A DNA stretch of 64,000 nt from Lumbricus terrestris (lineage: Eukaryota; Annelida; Clitellata; Crassiclitellata; Lumbricidae). Shown piece after piece: positions 13,315 to 23,870 of this stretch. The stretch covers positions 48,644,055-48,708,054 of the forward strand of contig OX457039.1 in NCBI GenBank assembly GCA_949752735.1, in the 5' to 3' direction. Both the position numbers and the translations under genes were made by a program. Position 1 is the first letter of the stretch, and every line of letters begins with the position of its first letter. Under the pieces are notes generated by a model. That model was not told the origin of the DNA, made no database searches, and was given only the letters and a program-made list of their open reading frames with translations.

Positions 13315-14616
13315 CTACGTGCAGCTCCCTGTACTTAAGAAGAAGAGCCGCCAGCAATGCGTCAGACGATTCATCATCACGACACCCACAGGGAACGCTG
13401 AAAGGACACCGAGAAATAAACGAGTTGGCGCAGACAAATATGAACAGCATGCCGACTGAAGAGTCATTATTCTTACACTCCCCGCGCATTGGGACTAGTA
13501 CGAAACCTGGCTGCTGTCTCTATAGGAACTGTGGCGCCAACAGCGTCTGCACACCCTGGGTCCCGCGGAGAAGGAGAGGCGAGTGTATGGCGTATATGTA
13601 CGAGGCGCCGCCGCCGCTCTCACATGCAGCTGAGGGAATCGAAATCGAGATTTCTCTGCTATATCATCATCAGTGTACGCTCAGAACCTCTCGAGTGTTT
13701 CTGGTTAAAGTCGCCGTTAAGCATTAATCTTGTAATAAATCAGATTCCAACGCATGTGGTTCTCGAATGGTCTGTCAGGCAGCCGAGGCTTTCCACTATG
13801 TGTGGATGGCATCACACGGTTATGGAAATAACAGCAGCAGTAGCAGCTGTCTATTCCCTATTCCAGCATTATTAAAGAAGCTACCTACTGCTGGGAATTA
13901 CGCTGGAGGGCAGAGTGTATACCGACAGTTACAATGATGATCTGAAATTCACCATCTAGATGTCTCGATGAAGCCTATAACTTTTGTATTTATCGACAAG
14001 TCGTGAAAGACACTATAGCTGCACTGCCATTGCTTCCAAACATCTGGAAGTCATTTCCCAGTCTCACTCTGTCTCTCTCTTGTCCCGTTCCTCGTCGTGT
14101 GCACCCGTCTCGCCACCCATAGCTTGCAATTATATACTGCAGCCTTGCATCATATGTTATTGTCAAAATGAACGTCAACAGAGAATGTCTCTTAATATAC
14201 AATACTCCGCGGAAGAATTCCATTTTGCGCACTTGCAATTTACCATAATAGACAGCCCAGCTTCTAGATCGTCTTATTCAAGCCCTCGATCTTTGCTAAT
14301 ATCGTGTAGGTCAGTTACACCAATCTTGTATTCTTCACGCATGCATATGAATACAAGTCATAACATGTTTTTTTTAACCCCTTATCTCGCGATCTGTACA
14401 ATGAAATTAGGCCTATAGCATGCAGCTAATCACAGTCTTTGTTACGGCTCATGACGATAGAAACAGATAACTTAATGACATCTATATAGAAATACACTGA
14501 AATTAGTCATCATAATTATGACTCACCGTTGTAGGCAGCGGTTGGATGTAGTCGGGATTGAGATACTGCGTCCCGGACGATCCGAGCATCTTGTAACCGG
14601 GCTCCATGATATCCAT
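2025..14616 (-). CDS. NET-family zinc-finger protein (ZNF503/ZNF703, Nlz/Elbow/NocA type), two-exon gene
   Basis: Predicted nuclear transcriptional co-repressor of the NocA/Nlz/Elbow/Tlp-1 family, which patterns limbs, eye and hindbrain in other animals; that role is family knowledge. The model joins exon 1 (14616-14527) to exon 2 (3767-2025) in phase 0 across a 10.8-kb intron, giving about 610 residues, close to vertebrate ZNF503/703 size. Landmarks in order: N-terminal YLNPDYIQPLPTT (family LHPEYLQPLP); LDSKNSPLALLAQTC at 31-45, the Sp-like motif; a long Ser/Gly-rich stretch to about 220; CKDPYC at about 354-359, the buttonhead-like box; one C2H2 finger at about 463-490; and a C-terminus with RYHPYKSPF and YYSSPYALYGHR, matching the family tail. 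The finger has nine residues between its cysteines. Upstream exons cannot be excluded. Confidence 0.92.
3960..4048. repeat. (TTA)n / poly(T) low-complexity tract
   Basis: A run of TTA triplets followed by T-rich sequence. It lies directly beside the LINE relic on the minus strand and may be the A-rich 3' tail of that retrotransposon, since T-rich on plus is A-rich in the element's own orientation. Confidence 0.6.
4110..4645 (-). mobile_element. LINE (non-LTR retrotransposon) reverse-transcriptase C-terminal fragment
   Basis: A minus-strand frame of about 178 codons ends at 4110. It reads CRRAMGRSLRHHAINDIIWR and later IKEPAGLFRSDGRMPDGATL, IPWSCGKYLAWDATIVHT and REAFFLFQRLSICIQRYN. This is the typical C-terminal region of reverse-transcriptase proteins common in marine invertebrate genomes (RHHALNDI, IKEPAGLSRSDGKRPDG, LIPW, WDATV, AFLFQRLSIAVQRFN). 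It is 5' truncated where it meets the GAT/GGT triplet tract at about 4650, and a T-rich (plus) tail follows its stop. The frame is intact over what remains, so the insertion may be fairly young. Confidence 0.8.
4646..4785. repeat. (ATC)n-(ACC)n-(ATC)n microsatellite
   Basis: About 140 bp of ATC triplets with a central ACC block, read on the plus strand. It directly abuts the 5' truncation of the LINE fragment. The poly-Ser and poly-Asp reading frames here are artefacts. Confidence 0.95.
4890..4978. repeat. Short tandem repeat, about 30-bp period
   Basis: The phrase AGTGGGGTTAGTGTTAGCAA recurs three times with small changes near 4896, 4925 and 4951. Confidence 0.75.
6523..6680. repeat. (TCC)n polypyrimidine tract
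   Basis: An almost pure C/T strand of about 150 bp made of TCC and TTCC blocks with an internal duplicated phrase (CCACTTCCTCCAAGTCCTCG twice). It is a homopurine-homopyrimidine sequence capable of triplex structure. Confidence 0.9.
8498..8590. repeat. (CCT)n polypyrimidine tract
   Basis: C/T-rich triplet repeats interrupted by CTTCTCCGTAT several times. The Arg-rich frame on the minus strand is a product of this repeat and not a gene. Confidence 0.9.
10846..10904 (+). mobile_element. tRNA-like SINE head fragment
   Basis: About 60 bp with a box-A-like GCGGTCAGCGTCCTG and a box-B-like GGAGTTCAAGTCC in tRNA spacing. The element is cut short by the hAT MITE that follows. A genuine tRNA is unlikely because no complete cloverleaf can be drawn. 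Confidence 0.5.
10909..11252. mobile_element. hAT-type MITE, 344 bp, with 8-bp target-site duplication
   Basis: It begins CAGTGGTTCCCAGCC and ends GGTTGGGAACCACTT, the typical short hAT terminal inverted repeats. It is flanked by CTATATAT on both sides (10901-10908 and 11253-11260). Internal phrases such as AGTGGCCC are repeated. A truncated relative lies at about 56800-57022. It has no transposase frame, so it is non-autonomous. Confidence 0.92.
12921..13000. repeat. Interspersed repeat, copy 1 (GGCTTGGGACTGGCACTGGC)
   Basis: This ~80-bp block recurs near 23542-23625 with the same order of phrases: CCATTTCAAAG, GTGTCGCCC, CCAGGCTTGGGACTGGCACTGG, GCAACCAGTGGC. It is therefore part of an interspersed repeat family of unknown class. 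The region around it has no credible gene. Confidence 0.7.
13240..13313. repeat. (TA)n-rich tract
   Basis: Mostly TATA dinucleotides with one TAGGCCTA interruption. It is low complexity and should not be read as a promoter. Confidence 0.85.
14527..14616 (-). CDS. Exon 1 of the ZNF503/703-like gene
   Basis: Thirty codons from ATG at 14616 (a second in-frame ATG at 14607) to a consensus donor ACG|GTGAGT. The peptide starts MDIMEPGYKML and ends NPDYIQPLPTT. The last part matches the conserved family segment HPEYLQPLPST, which in vertebrates sits immediately before the SPLALLAQTC motif; here that motif opens exon 2. The first ATG has an A at -3 (GGAAATGG). Intron phase is 0. Confidence 0.9.
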
Positions 14617-15900
14617 TTCCACCGATGGCGTGGAAGAATTAAGGAGTGGAAGAAGCCGTGGAAGACGCTTCCTCTACCAGTCGCTTTGTAAGAGTTGACT
14701 CCGTAGACAAACTGCAACACACGACGACGTGGAACTCAAAGTAAATTACTGTCGCAGGCAGAGGTCAAAGTTCCAGGCGATGGCCGATGATACCATGCAA
14801 GTCCCGCTCTTCTATACACGTTTCCACCGTCAAGCGTCCGATTCCATCTGAATCATTCGGTAGATTAGGAGCGATCCGGAATCCTGCTGCGGCGGTGAAA
14901 GCGGCTTTCGAAGGCGATGATAGAAAAGGACGAATCCTATTTTCGCTTCGACTTCCTTCCGTCGTCCGTCTGCTGCACGATCCTCCACACCAACGGACAC
15001 CAGGCAATCCGTTAATAGTTTTCGCCGCTTTCCTTTTGACCGCCCGCGCCCGACGACGAGTCTTCGACCGATCGGTGGTGGTGATAGTGGTGGTGGTAGT
15101 GGTGGTCGTGGTGGTGGTCGTGGTGGTAGGTAGTGGTTCCTGAGTTGTCGCTAACCAACAGCAGCTGCGTCGGTGGCGTTCAAGGCGCGACTTAGCTCTA
15201 AAAAGCCGACGATAACACAACACACGTTGTCGTCGTCTATTGATCGCAATATCTCACTGAACAGCTAAACACGAATCGACGCTCGTCTTCTTCCTTCTCC
15301 TTCTCCCTTCTCCTCCTACTCCGCCTCCTACTCCTACTCCTCTTCTGCCGTCGTCGTCGCCTTCAGTCGCTTCAGCGTCTATGAAAAAGTACCAAGAAGA
15401 AGAAGAAGAAGAGGAAGAATAGCAGCACACGCTTAGCTTAGTCCGCCGACACTTCTATCCGTCCGTCCTTCCTTCCGTCCGTTCGTCCGTCTGTCTGTAA
15501 GTGCGTTCGTGTGTCGACTGGCCGGCACTGAGTCGGTCGGTCGGTCGGTGGCCTCAATGGGTCTCTGCGTCGTCGTCGTCGTCGTCGTGTGCGCATGTCC
15601 GTCGGAAGGCGGGCGGGGCGGCGCTCATCCGAAAGACGCCATTGGCCGCAGACTGAGGGCCACGTAACCCGATCCGAACGCATGATTAATAGTCGGGTTG
15701 ACTCGGCTGCTATCCCGGGCGGTGGCGGGTGGTGGCGGGTGGTGGTGGCGGCGGCGGAGGCCCCGCGATACTCCTTTAGACAGCACGCCTTTCGTACATT
15801 TATCTCGACAGGTCTCAATCAATCATCGTTCCTATTAGTTAGCTGCCAGTCAAATCGACAAGGTGTCCGTCAGTAGTTTGCTCGACGTTTAAATTCCGCT
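14617..15900 (-). promoter_or_regulatory. GC-rich 5' flank / probable 5' UTR and promoter of the ZNF503/703-like gene
   Basis: Sequence upstream of the start codon is clearly more GC- and CpG-rich than the surrounding AT-rich DNA, as expected for a CpG-type animal promoter. It contains an inverted CCAAT box (GGCCAATGGCG on the minus strand, near 15640), a (GGT)n tract at 15068-15130 and pyrimidine-rich blocks near 15290-15360. I cannot fix a transcription start. The promoter role is inferred from position and composition. Confidence 0.5.
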
Positions 15901-15960
15901 CCGTCCGTGTGTAGAAATGGAAATCTGATCGGCTGGCGCTGTCGTCGAGTAGACACTACG

Positions 15961-16224
<264 letters not shown>

Positions 16225-16435
16225 TGCACACATACACAAATACATACATACATACATATATACACATACATACATACATACATACATACATACATACATA
16301 CATACATACATACATACATACATACATACATACATCCATACATACATACATACATACATACATACATACATACATACATACATACATACATACATACATA
16401 CATACATACATACACAGACAGATACACAGACAGAC
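16225..16435. repeat. (CATA)n microsatellite and GACA-like edge
   Basis: About 190 bp of CATA tetranucleotides with a few variant units (for example CATC near 16335). It then grades into CAGA-type degenerate repeats up to about 16570. With the preceding block it makes a compound tract of about 600 bp. Confidence 0.95.
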
Positions 16436-16619
16436 AGACGGACTTACATACAGACACAAAGACTCATACTCAGACACACACCGACACTTAGACACGCAGA
16501 CAGATACACAGGCAGATACAGAGGCAGACACACAGACTGATACAAAGAGAGGTAGGCAGACTACTGGACAAACAGACAGATGGAAGGCATCTCTGTTGGC
16601 CTTCGTCTCATTCTAGATA

Positions 16620-17950
16620 TCCGCGCCGTGAGTCCTTCAGCTTCAAGCCAATCTGAAGTGAACCGTTGATGTATTAAGTACAAGTGGCAGCAGTACTCGA
16701 AGCATCACGTCATCATTAGCATACTCAATTGTAATTGAACGATGGCATAACGTCAAATAAAGAAACTACTCTACTGCAGGAAGAGGCTTATAATCATGCC
16801 TCAAAACAACGTTAAAGTCGATTTCGTGCGGCTGTTATAATATATCTTAAATCAGCAATTAATGTTCTGCATGAGATTCAAAACTGAAACATCAAAGGAA
16901 GTCGTATTTGTGCGAACTCAATCATTCTTATAGTATAAATGGTAAGTATATATGAACCAACGACATGATATATTACTAGACGGATCTTCCTGTGTTAAGC
17001 TGCCCAGTGACATTGAGGCAGCGTAGAAAGAACAGGAAATAAGAATGTATGAGTGCGGTATTAACTGCGGAACTAGTGTATACAAACAAGCACGCATCGT
17101 TACCGAAAAGTATTCGATAGGCCTATGTGATTAATCCTATAAACTGCACTAAATTTCTATTGATATCAGAGTTTAATTTTAAATGAAATAAAATGTCATT
17201 CATTGCTGTTTATAGAACGTTCGTCGTAAAATTCTTTACATCCGTACCCAGCGCAATATTTTCCGCTGTACCGTTTTGTTTTCCCTTCGCTGCAGCAAAT
17301 CTTTCATATCCGCCATTTTCATGCACACAAGATGCCTCAGCACAAACCACGTGATCCCACCGGCCTGGTATGAACCATAGGCTTATTGTCAATGGCAACA
17401 TTTCCGGGCAAGTACTCAGCGCACAGACCAAGCCTATAAAGGCGCTCGATTAGGGCACATTGTATGCTCATGCCCGCTGTAAAAATTCCCAATTCACGCA
17501 TGAATTAAAAATGGTTTCTTCTGACAATCGCAGCAAATGGGTAGACGTAAATTATGTCCGTCGTCTTATAGGGTCATTTACCAATTCAATTCCTCGTTTA
17601 TTATAGTGTTGGTCCAATTGATATTATGCTCTCATCTACATTTTCTATCCAGCGCATGTCTTGTTCGGACAGTTTTATTTTTCCTTAGATTCTTGCACAT
17701 ATTATTAGCTTAACAGTATATGCATATTCCACATCTTTCTGTCTATCTGTGTTTATTAGTCTTAAACATAGTCTTAAACTTATGACATCCTTGCTATAAT
17801 AAGCTTCACTGGCAATTGAAATCACTATGGGACTGCTGAGTAACTTTAGCCTATTGTTTACAAATGAAATTGGCATTACACCTACGTCGATCCACATTAC
17901 AATGTCATCGGCTCATTAAGATACGAAAATTTAAGACATACTTTAACCAT
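16620..17950. other. Intergenic, no feature recognised
   Basis: AT-rich sequence with no recognisable coding region, tRNA or transposon. Short open frames have no family resemblance. Confidence 0.5.
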
Positions 17951-17959
17951 TGCAAGGCT

Positions 17960-18240
17960 CATGGGCGGAGTTTATCAGGTGTTACGGGGGAGCTAAGCCC
18001 CCAAGAAGACCCAGAGTCATTTTTTACCGTGTAAACTGTATCTTATCTCGGGCCTAGCCCAACGCGAAACATACGAATGACTAAAAAAGGTCATCAACTT
18101 TTTGGCCGTGAAAATTGTTAGATTTTGCCGAGAGCTTTTTTGGCCGGGAAAGTTTAAATTTTGTTCTCTCATTTTCTGGACCGAGTCTCAGCCCCAAAAA
18201 ATCCAGCCCCTCCAAGAACAGAAACCAAACTCCGCCCATG
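17960..18240. mobile_element. hAT-like MITE, 281 bp, with 8-bp target-site duplication
   Basis: Terminal inverted repeats are CATGGGCGGAGTTT and AAACTCCGCCCATG. The flanking direct repeat is GCAAGGCT on both sides (17952-17959 and 18241-18248). The interior contains AAAAGGTCATCAACTTTTTGG, related to the GTTGATGACC repeats of the nested element at 24000-24559. Confidence 0.92.
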
Positions 18241-18249
18241 GCAAGGCTA

Positions 18250-19460
18250 TGTAAATTGCAAGTTATTTTCTGCGTATGGACAGACCTTTTGGCTCCATAT
18301 CGAGCAGCAGTCGTGGCAGCTCATGTTAATTCACGGGGAAGATCAGTGGAATGAGAATGACTCAAAGAGACCCCCTGCAACTATGAAATCATGAGTGGAT
18401 CGTATGCTAGGCGTTCTACAGAAATAGACAGATTTATAGATTTATACAAACTGCGATGACGATTTGCCGATCACAAGATAGAAATTCATGTCACGTTCGT
18501 CCACTCCGGAGTTCAAAAGTGAAAACACAGTCAGGTTCTAATAAGGCAAAGAGGAATGATTTTCACGGGTAGGATTTGCTTCTGGACACCCAAGACCGAA
18601 ACATGGTCGTCACATGAAAGAAACAACACCCTGGGCATATCAATCATATTTATAGCGGTGAGCGTAGCAGACGGTAGAATGAAAAATGCCATAACAGATT
18701 GTAATGCCAGAAACGGCCAGGAGGGTAAGAGACTATACCCCTCCGACACTACGCTATATATATATTGCTTATATATATAACATTATACATTTATATATAT
18801 ACATGTATGTATAATGTATGTATGCTTCAGAAGTCTTCGGGGGTTCGCCACGCTAGACTGGCTAGACTAATTTCCAACGCTATCGTCTTGCCAGTGCTTC
18901 GACTTCAAAAGGCGCTGCCATCTTAGCTTGACGCTTATCAATCAATCAAGTAGGTCGTTCGTTAGGGGGCGCGAGCATATTGACATTGACAGACACGCCA
19001 GCTACAGAACCAGCGCCTGCGAGTGCGCGCCGATTAGCGGTCACTTCAAAGTGGCTTATCGGACACCGGTGCTGGCTTATCGGCCTAGGTACGGCGAAGG
19101 TGTGGGGAATGAGGCAGAGAATTGCAATCCTGTAACTCGTTAGACGCGTGCTAAAGCACTTCAACGCTTTTATCAACGTTCCTACCTATAGGCCTACGAG
19201 CAGACAGACAACCGTGCCAACACCGCCACCTCCACCTCCACAGCCACCGCCACCGCCACCTCTGTCATGTCATGGAATTTGAATCCGAGGCGCTGAGGTG
19301 ATTCGACGGGAAATTACCGCGATGACACATGCGCCCTGTCATCGAGGGCAACACCGCCCGAACCCTGAGAGTCATTTTATAAATGAGGGATTGATTTCTC
19401 AGAGGAAAGTGTAGGGTGACAGAAACTTGACTGTCGTAAAGTTGAACCATTCTGGGCGTT
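18250..19460. other. Intergenic, short repeats only
   Basis: Contains a small (TA)n region near 18755-18815 and a CCACCG/CCACCT tract at 19220-19262. I see no gene that I can support. Confidence 0.45.
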
Positions 19461-19468
19461 ACACTATA

Positions 19469-19715
19469 CAGTGGCGTAGACAAGGGGGGTTTCGGGGGTT
19501 AAAACCTAGGAAAAAGTCTTTTGAAAGGTTATTTATCCACTTAAATAAGAGAAAAGAACAAATGCTTGTAGCAACAATTGTTTTTCTTACTTTACTCCAT
19601 TTGTTACTTTATTCCCTTTTTATTTACTGTAATACTGTTGGGTTGGTTTCAGAAAGGGTATCCGGCCAGGCAAAAAAGTCAAAACTTCCATGAAAAATTC
19701 CTGGCTACGCCACTG
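19469..19715. mobile_element. hAT-like MITE (CAGTGGCGTAG family), 247 bp
   Basis: It begins CAGTGGCGTAGACAAGG and ends CTGGCTACGCCACTG. It is flanked by ACACTATA on both sides (19461-19468 and 19716-19723). Same family as the copies at 23871-24697 and 45494-45657. Confidence 0.92.
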
Positions 19716-20492
19716 ACACTATAGTCTGTACTGTACGATGCTAACTGGCTTTATTCCATCTGTCCTCTCTACAACCTTTCGTACCCACCACTGTCTTCCA
19801 CTCTCAGCCTCTGCTATAGATCTCCATCTTAATCCGTTTAAGCTAAAGCAGGTTCACAACGTCGGAGGTAAGGAATACCGCTTCCGAGATGTGTGCTTCG
19901 GGGATGGACTCCATTTGACCAAGTCTACTTTTCCATGACGATTTCTGGCTGCAAAAGTTCGTTTCCATGCTGACCTTTCACCGGCAGACGTAGGTCTACA
20001 TTCTCGGGTGCAAACATGGAGACCTCAGATTGTTTTTGCTGGAAGGTGGTAAAACAAAATGGCCACAGTTACATTTTTAGCAAGAGCTTACAAAATGCAA
20101 AGTGTCCCTCTTACCATTATGTGCATCAATGATCTGGGAGGTACTCTATGCAGATTTAGATGTTCGACAGAGTGACAGAAGCACCTGTCTCAATATATAT
20201 ATATATATATATATGACTCATCAGAGGAAAAGACCGATCAGCACAGCTGTACATGTATGATGTAGCGCTTCTGATATCATAACCACAGGTAGGCCTATAC
20301 AGTATACACGCATGAAATCAAGTGACTTTGTATACAAGGACGGACTCCCTGCGTCGGCTGGCAGGCTAATAAAGATGTCGAATGCGTAAATCTAGGTCTA
20401 TCTGTGCGCATTGGCGCATATACATATTATAGCTCAATCATCAATTGATACACGTCATTTTCTCAACAGAATCGCTCTGTCTTACGATCCAG

Positions 20493-20493
<1 letters not shown>

Positions 20494-20528
<35 letters not shown>

Positions 20529-20573
20529 CGACGACGACGACGATGTTGACGTTGATGATGATGATGATGATGT

Positions 20574-20621
<48 letters not shown>

Positions 20622-20633
20622 CGACGACGATGT

Positions 20634-20668
<35 letters not shown>

Positions 20669-20875
20669 GTGCTGATGCTGATGAATGATGATGATGCTGA
20701 TGAATGATGATGATGATGATGAATGATGATGAATGATGATGAATGATGACGACGATGATGACGACGATGATGATGACGACGACGACGACGATGATGATGT
20801 TGATCAAGTCAACTCATGATGATGATGGTGTTGATGATGATGATGATGATAATGACGACGAAGACGATGTTGATT

Positions 20876-20931
<56 letters not shown>

Positions 20932-21099
20932 TGATGATGAATGATGATGAATGATGATGAATGATGACGACGATGATGACGACGATGATGATGACGACGA
21001 CGACGACGACGACAACGATGATGATGATGATGATGATGGTAGCGACAAAAACGACGACGATGTTGATGATGATGATGGTGGCGACGACAACGACGATGT

Positions 21100-21141
<42 letters not shown>

Positions 21142-21154
21142 CGACGACGACGAC

Positions 21155-21218
<64 letters not shown>
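20494..21218. repeat. (GAT)n/(GAC)n trinucleotide tract, about 725 bp
   Basis: A long array of GAT with GAC, GTT and GAAT variant blocks. Higher-order duplications occur inside it: the stretch with GAATGATGATGAATGATGAC recurs near 20700-20790 and 20930-21000. Poly-Asp, poly-Met and poly-Ser frames are artefacts. Confidence 0.95.
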
Positions 21219-21219
<1 letters not shown>

Positions 21220-21221
<2 letters not shown>

Positions 21222-22270
21222 TTCTCTGCTCTGTCACTCTGTCGAACATCTAAATCTGTTGATCAAGTCAACTCAAGTCAACTCAATGAGCAGATGAGCA
21301 GAGAGACAATGCATAACCTCAAAACATTTATCTAGTGGCATCATCAAATGTGGTAGGCCTATTTGTCTGATAAGCCAGGCTGCACCTCGCAGGACAGGAT
21401 AAAGACAAGAGAAACCCCATGCACAGACCTGAGTAGAGGGTCCAACAATTAACAGTCATGCTGTTATGAAGACATGCACAAGCCCAAAAACTTTATTGTA
21501 TCCCTGTGGTTAGACAGGGAGCACCTCTGAGTGGGCTTCTTGAAGGGTGCTACATAGATTTTTTAAATGGACGAACGATTGAGCAGTGAATATATGCCTG
21601 AATATCATCTGCACAAAGCTGGCCATGGGTCCCACACTCTTCCAGATGTGTGGAAAGTCCAGGAGTAAGACGATTGTTGTATTGTGTCTAAGCATTTGTA
21701 AAGTGCCTCTAGTAGGGACTGTAGGGTGAACCATTCAGAAGCGCTCCCAGTGTACAAGGTTCCATGAGAAAAATGTACACGGTTCGTTGAGAAAAATCAA
21801 GGTTTGAGTAGAGCGAATGAAGAAGAGGTATTGCCAGAGGAAAGTATATACTGTAGAGCTAAAAGAAGGAGAAACTGTGTTCCAAACAGAAGGTCTAATT
21901 GAAGTAAATGGTTGCGACCGAGTCATAGAAGTTGAGTACAGAGGACCAAGAGGTCAAGTCTATTGGATGAACGAACTGCACAGTGGATGGAAGATGAGTG
22001 AGGCCGAAATATTGCGTCAAGTAGATATGTCGGGGGGGGGGGAAGAACCCACTGAACCCTGAAGATCAGAGTGAGGATCTGAAATTGTGTATGAGCACAT
22101 GCATACATGTATACTGTATATACAGACAAGCTAATGGTTCTGTTCAAACTAATGTCTGTTGCCATTAAGTAATACTTTCACAAATGTGGGATTCTAGATT
22201 TCATTTCCTTTGTTGCAAAGGCCTTGCTGAGCTTTGTTTGTTATTGATATTATGTTACCGGAACGTTATG
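21220..22270. other. Intergenic with a LINE 3'-tail-like fragment
   Basis: Near 21512-21560 the phrase GGGAGCACCTCTGAGTGGGCTTCTTGAAGGGTGCTA resembles the tail sequence near 38430-38475 and the SINE tails near 62850, so it is probably a retroposon relic. The open frame at 21817-22062 has no recognisable family. Confidence 0.4.
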
Positions 22271-22315
22271 CAATTTGTCATCACACTATAGACAGAAACA
22301 GCAGACTATAAGTGA

Positions 22316-22500
22316 TGAGGCTGCTGTCTGTCTGTTTGTCTGTGTGTCTGTCTGCTTCTGTATATGTCTGTATCTGCATCTGTTCTGTTGTCCGTGTGCG
22401 TCTGTCTGTCTGCGTATCTGCATGTGTGTCTGTCTTTGTGTCTGTGTGTCCATTATGCCCATCCGTCCATCCGTCCATCTATCCGTCTGTCTGTCTGTCA
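22316..22500. repeat. (CTGT)n/(TCTG)n degenerate microsatellite
   Basis: CTGTCTG-type degenerate tetranucleotides. A second C/T-rich degenerate block follows at about 22815-23105, separated by unique sequence and a short (CAG)8 run near 22598-22619. Confidence 0.9.
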
Positions 22501-23365
22501 GTTTCCGACCTGTGGTTTCGAAAGTGTCGATTCTCACAGCCGCTACGTGGCGCCACTTGGCACAGCAGCATCTCCACCGATCGGTGAAAACTTCAGCAGC
22601 AGCAGCAGCAGCAGCAGCTCTTGAGACGGAGTCTCATTCCATCAACTCAAAAACACTGATAAGACTTCCTTCGAACGACACAAATCGTCGACCTGGGACC
22701 AATGCGGCACGTAGTCAATCCCTCCGAACCAACCTCACCCACCCACCCACCCCACCCATCCTTCCTTCCATGCCCTCCATTTTCTTCTATCTTATCCTTT
22801 CATCCCGTTCCAACTTTTCTTGTCTCTGTCTATATTTGTCTCTCTCTTTTTCTCCATATCCATCTCTCTTTCTCTGTCTCTGCATGTCTGTCTGTATTTC
22901 TGTCTGTCTGGGTCTTTCTCCACCTACACCTCTCTCTCTTTCTCTTTCTCTGTCTGTTTGTCTGTATTTCTGTCTGTCTGGCTCTTTCTCCACCTACACA
23001 GGTCTCTCTTTCTCTGTCTGTCCGTATTTCTGTCTCTCTTTCTTTCTCCACCTACAACTCTCTTTCTTTGTCTCTGGCTCTGTCTGTCTCTCTGTCTCTA
23101 TCTCGTATACACTGGCTCCCATGCTGATTCTAGTCCGTATACAACAGTCTAACAGATGACTTCTGGTCCTCTCTGGTTCTCTTCAGTTCAGTGCAAAAAC
23201 GCTCATCCGCTTCACCACCGACAAACCGTCACAACTGTATAGCGGTATATAAATAAAAACAACATTAGACTCGTATGTATAACATGTATGCTGTATCATA
23301 TGCATCTATAGATGAAATTATCTATTATGTATCTAGATGTATATGGCTGTAATCATATATGCATG

Positions 23366-23460
23366 TATACGCTCATGAATAAGCTGGTGCCCTACGCTTG
23401 GTTTTCGAGTGGCGCTTTAGAAATTTGGAGATTACAATTTCAATTAATCAATCAATCAAT
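23366..23460 (+). repeat. Retroposon tail, copy related to 55200-55275
   Basis: The text CGCTCATGAATAAGCTGGTG ... GAGTGGCGCTTTAGAAATTT ... GAGATTAC is shared with 55200-55275 and ends here in (AATC)n. It resembles the 3' tail of the LINE near 28820-28910 (ATAAGCTGGTCTCC, GGCGCTGAGAAATTCTCGAAGATTAC). This is the 3' end of a non-LTR or SINE family. Confidence 0.65.
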
Positions 23461-23539
23461 CAATCAATTACGATTATGCATGTGCGCGCGTGTGCGCGTA
23501 TGCTTGTTGCTTGTTACTGTGTTACTGATTAACTACGCT

Positions 23540-23625
23540 GTGCCATTTCAAAGATGATTATAGTGTCGCCCTTCTCCTTTATCAAGGCTTGGGACTGGCA
23601 CTGGCAGAGCGCAACCAGTGGCTTG
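23540..23625. repeat. Interspersed repeat, copy 2 (GGCTTGGGACTGGCACTGGC)
   Basis: Second copy of the block described at 12921-13000, with the same phrase order and a few differences (GATGATTATAG instead of GACGATTAG). Confidence 0.7.
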
Positions 23626-23870
23626 TGCTTGTTTGTGACTTATGCTGTCATATAGCGCCGCATCGACTGTATAGATCAATGCAATTAAATCGCCATTGGA
23701 GGTCTCCATCTGCAGCACACCCGCAGAACCAAACAATTACCAACCATATATATATGCCTACACCCAGAGGTGATGTCGTGTTGACACTCTTGGTCGTGCG
23801 TTGAATGGAGAAAGCCTAAAGATGGCAGGCGATGTGATCGAAGCCAGGGACACACATGCACACGCACGGT

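Larger units (their letters stand above)
3768..14526 (-). other. Intron 1 of the ZNF503/703-like gene
   Basis: The boundaries are donor ACG|GTGAGT at 14527/14526 and acceptor ATGCAG| at 3768. Contents: a LINE reverse-transcriptase relic (4110-4645), trinucleotide and pyrimidine-rich tracts, a short tRNA-like SINE fragment and a 344-bp hAT MITE. The rest is AT-rich DNA rich in TAGGCC motifs with no exon I could support. Long introns of such patterning genes often hold enhancers, but I cannot point to one here. Confidence 0.85.

Noticed and set aside
20411..21335. Poly-Asp, poly-Met and poly-Ser open frames
   Set aside because: Products of the GAT repeat; all frames stay open on both strands only because the repeat lacks stops.
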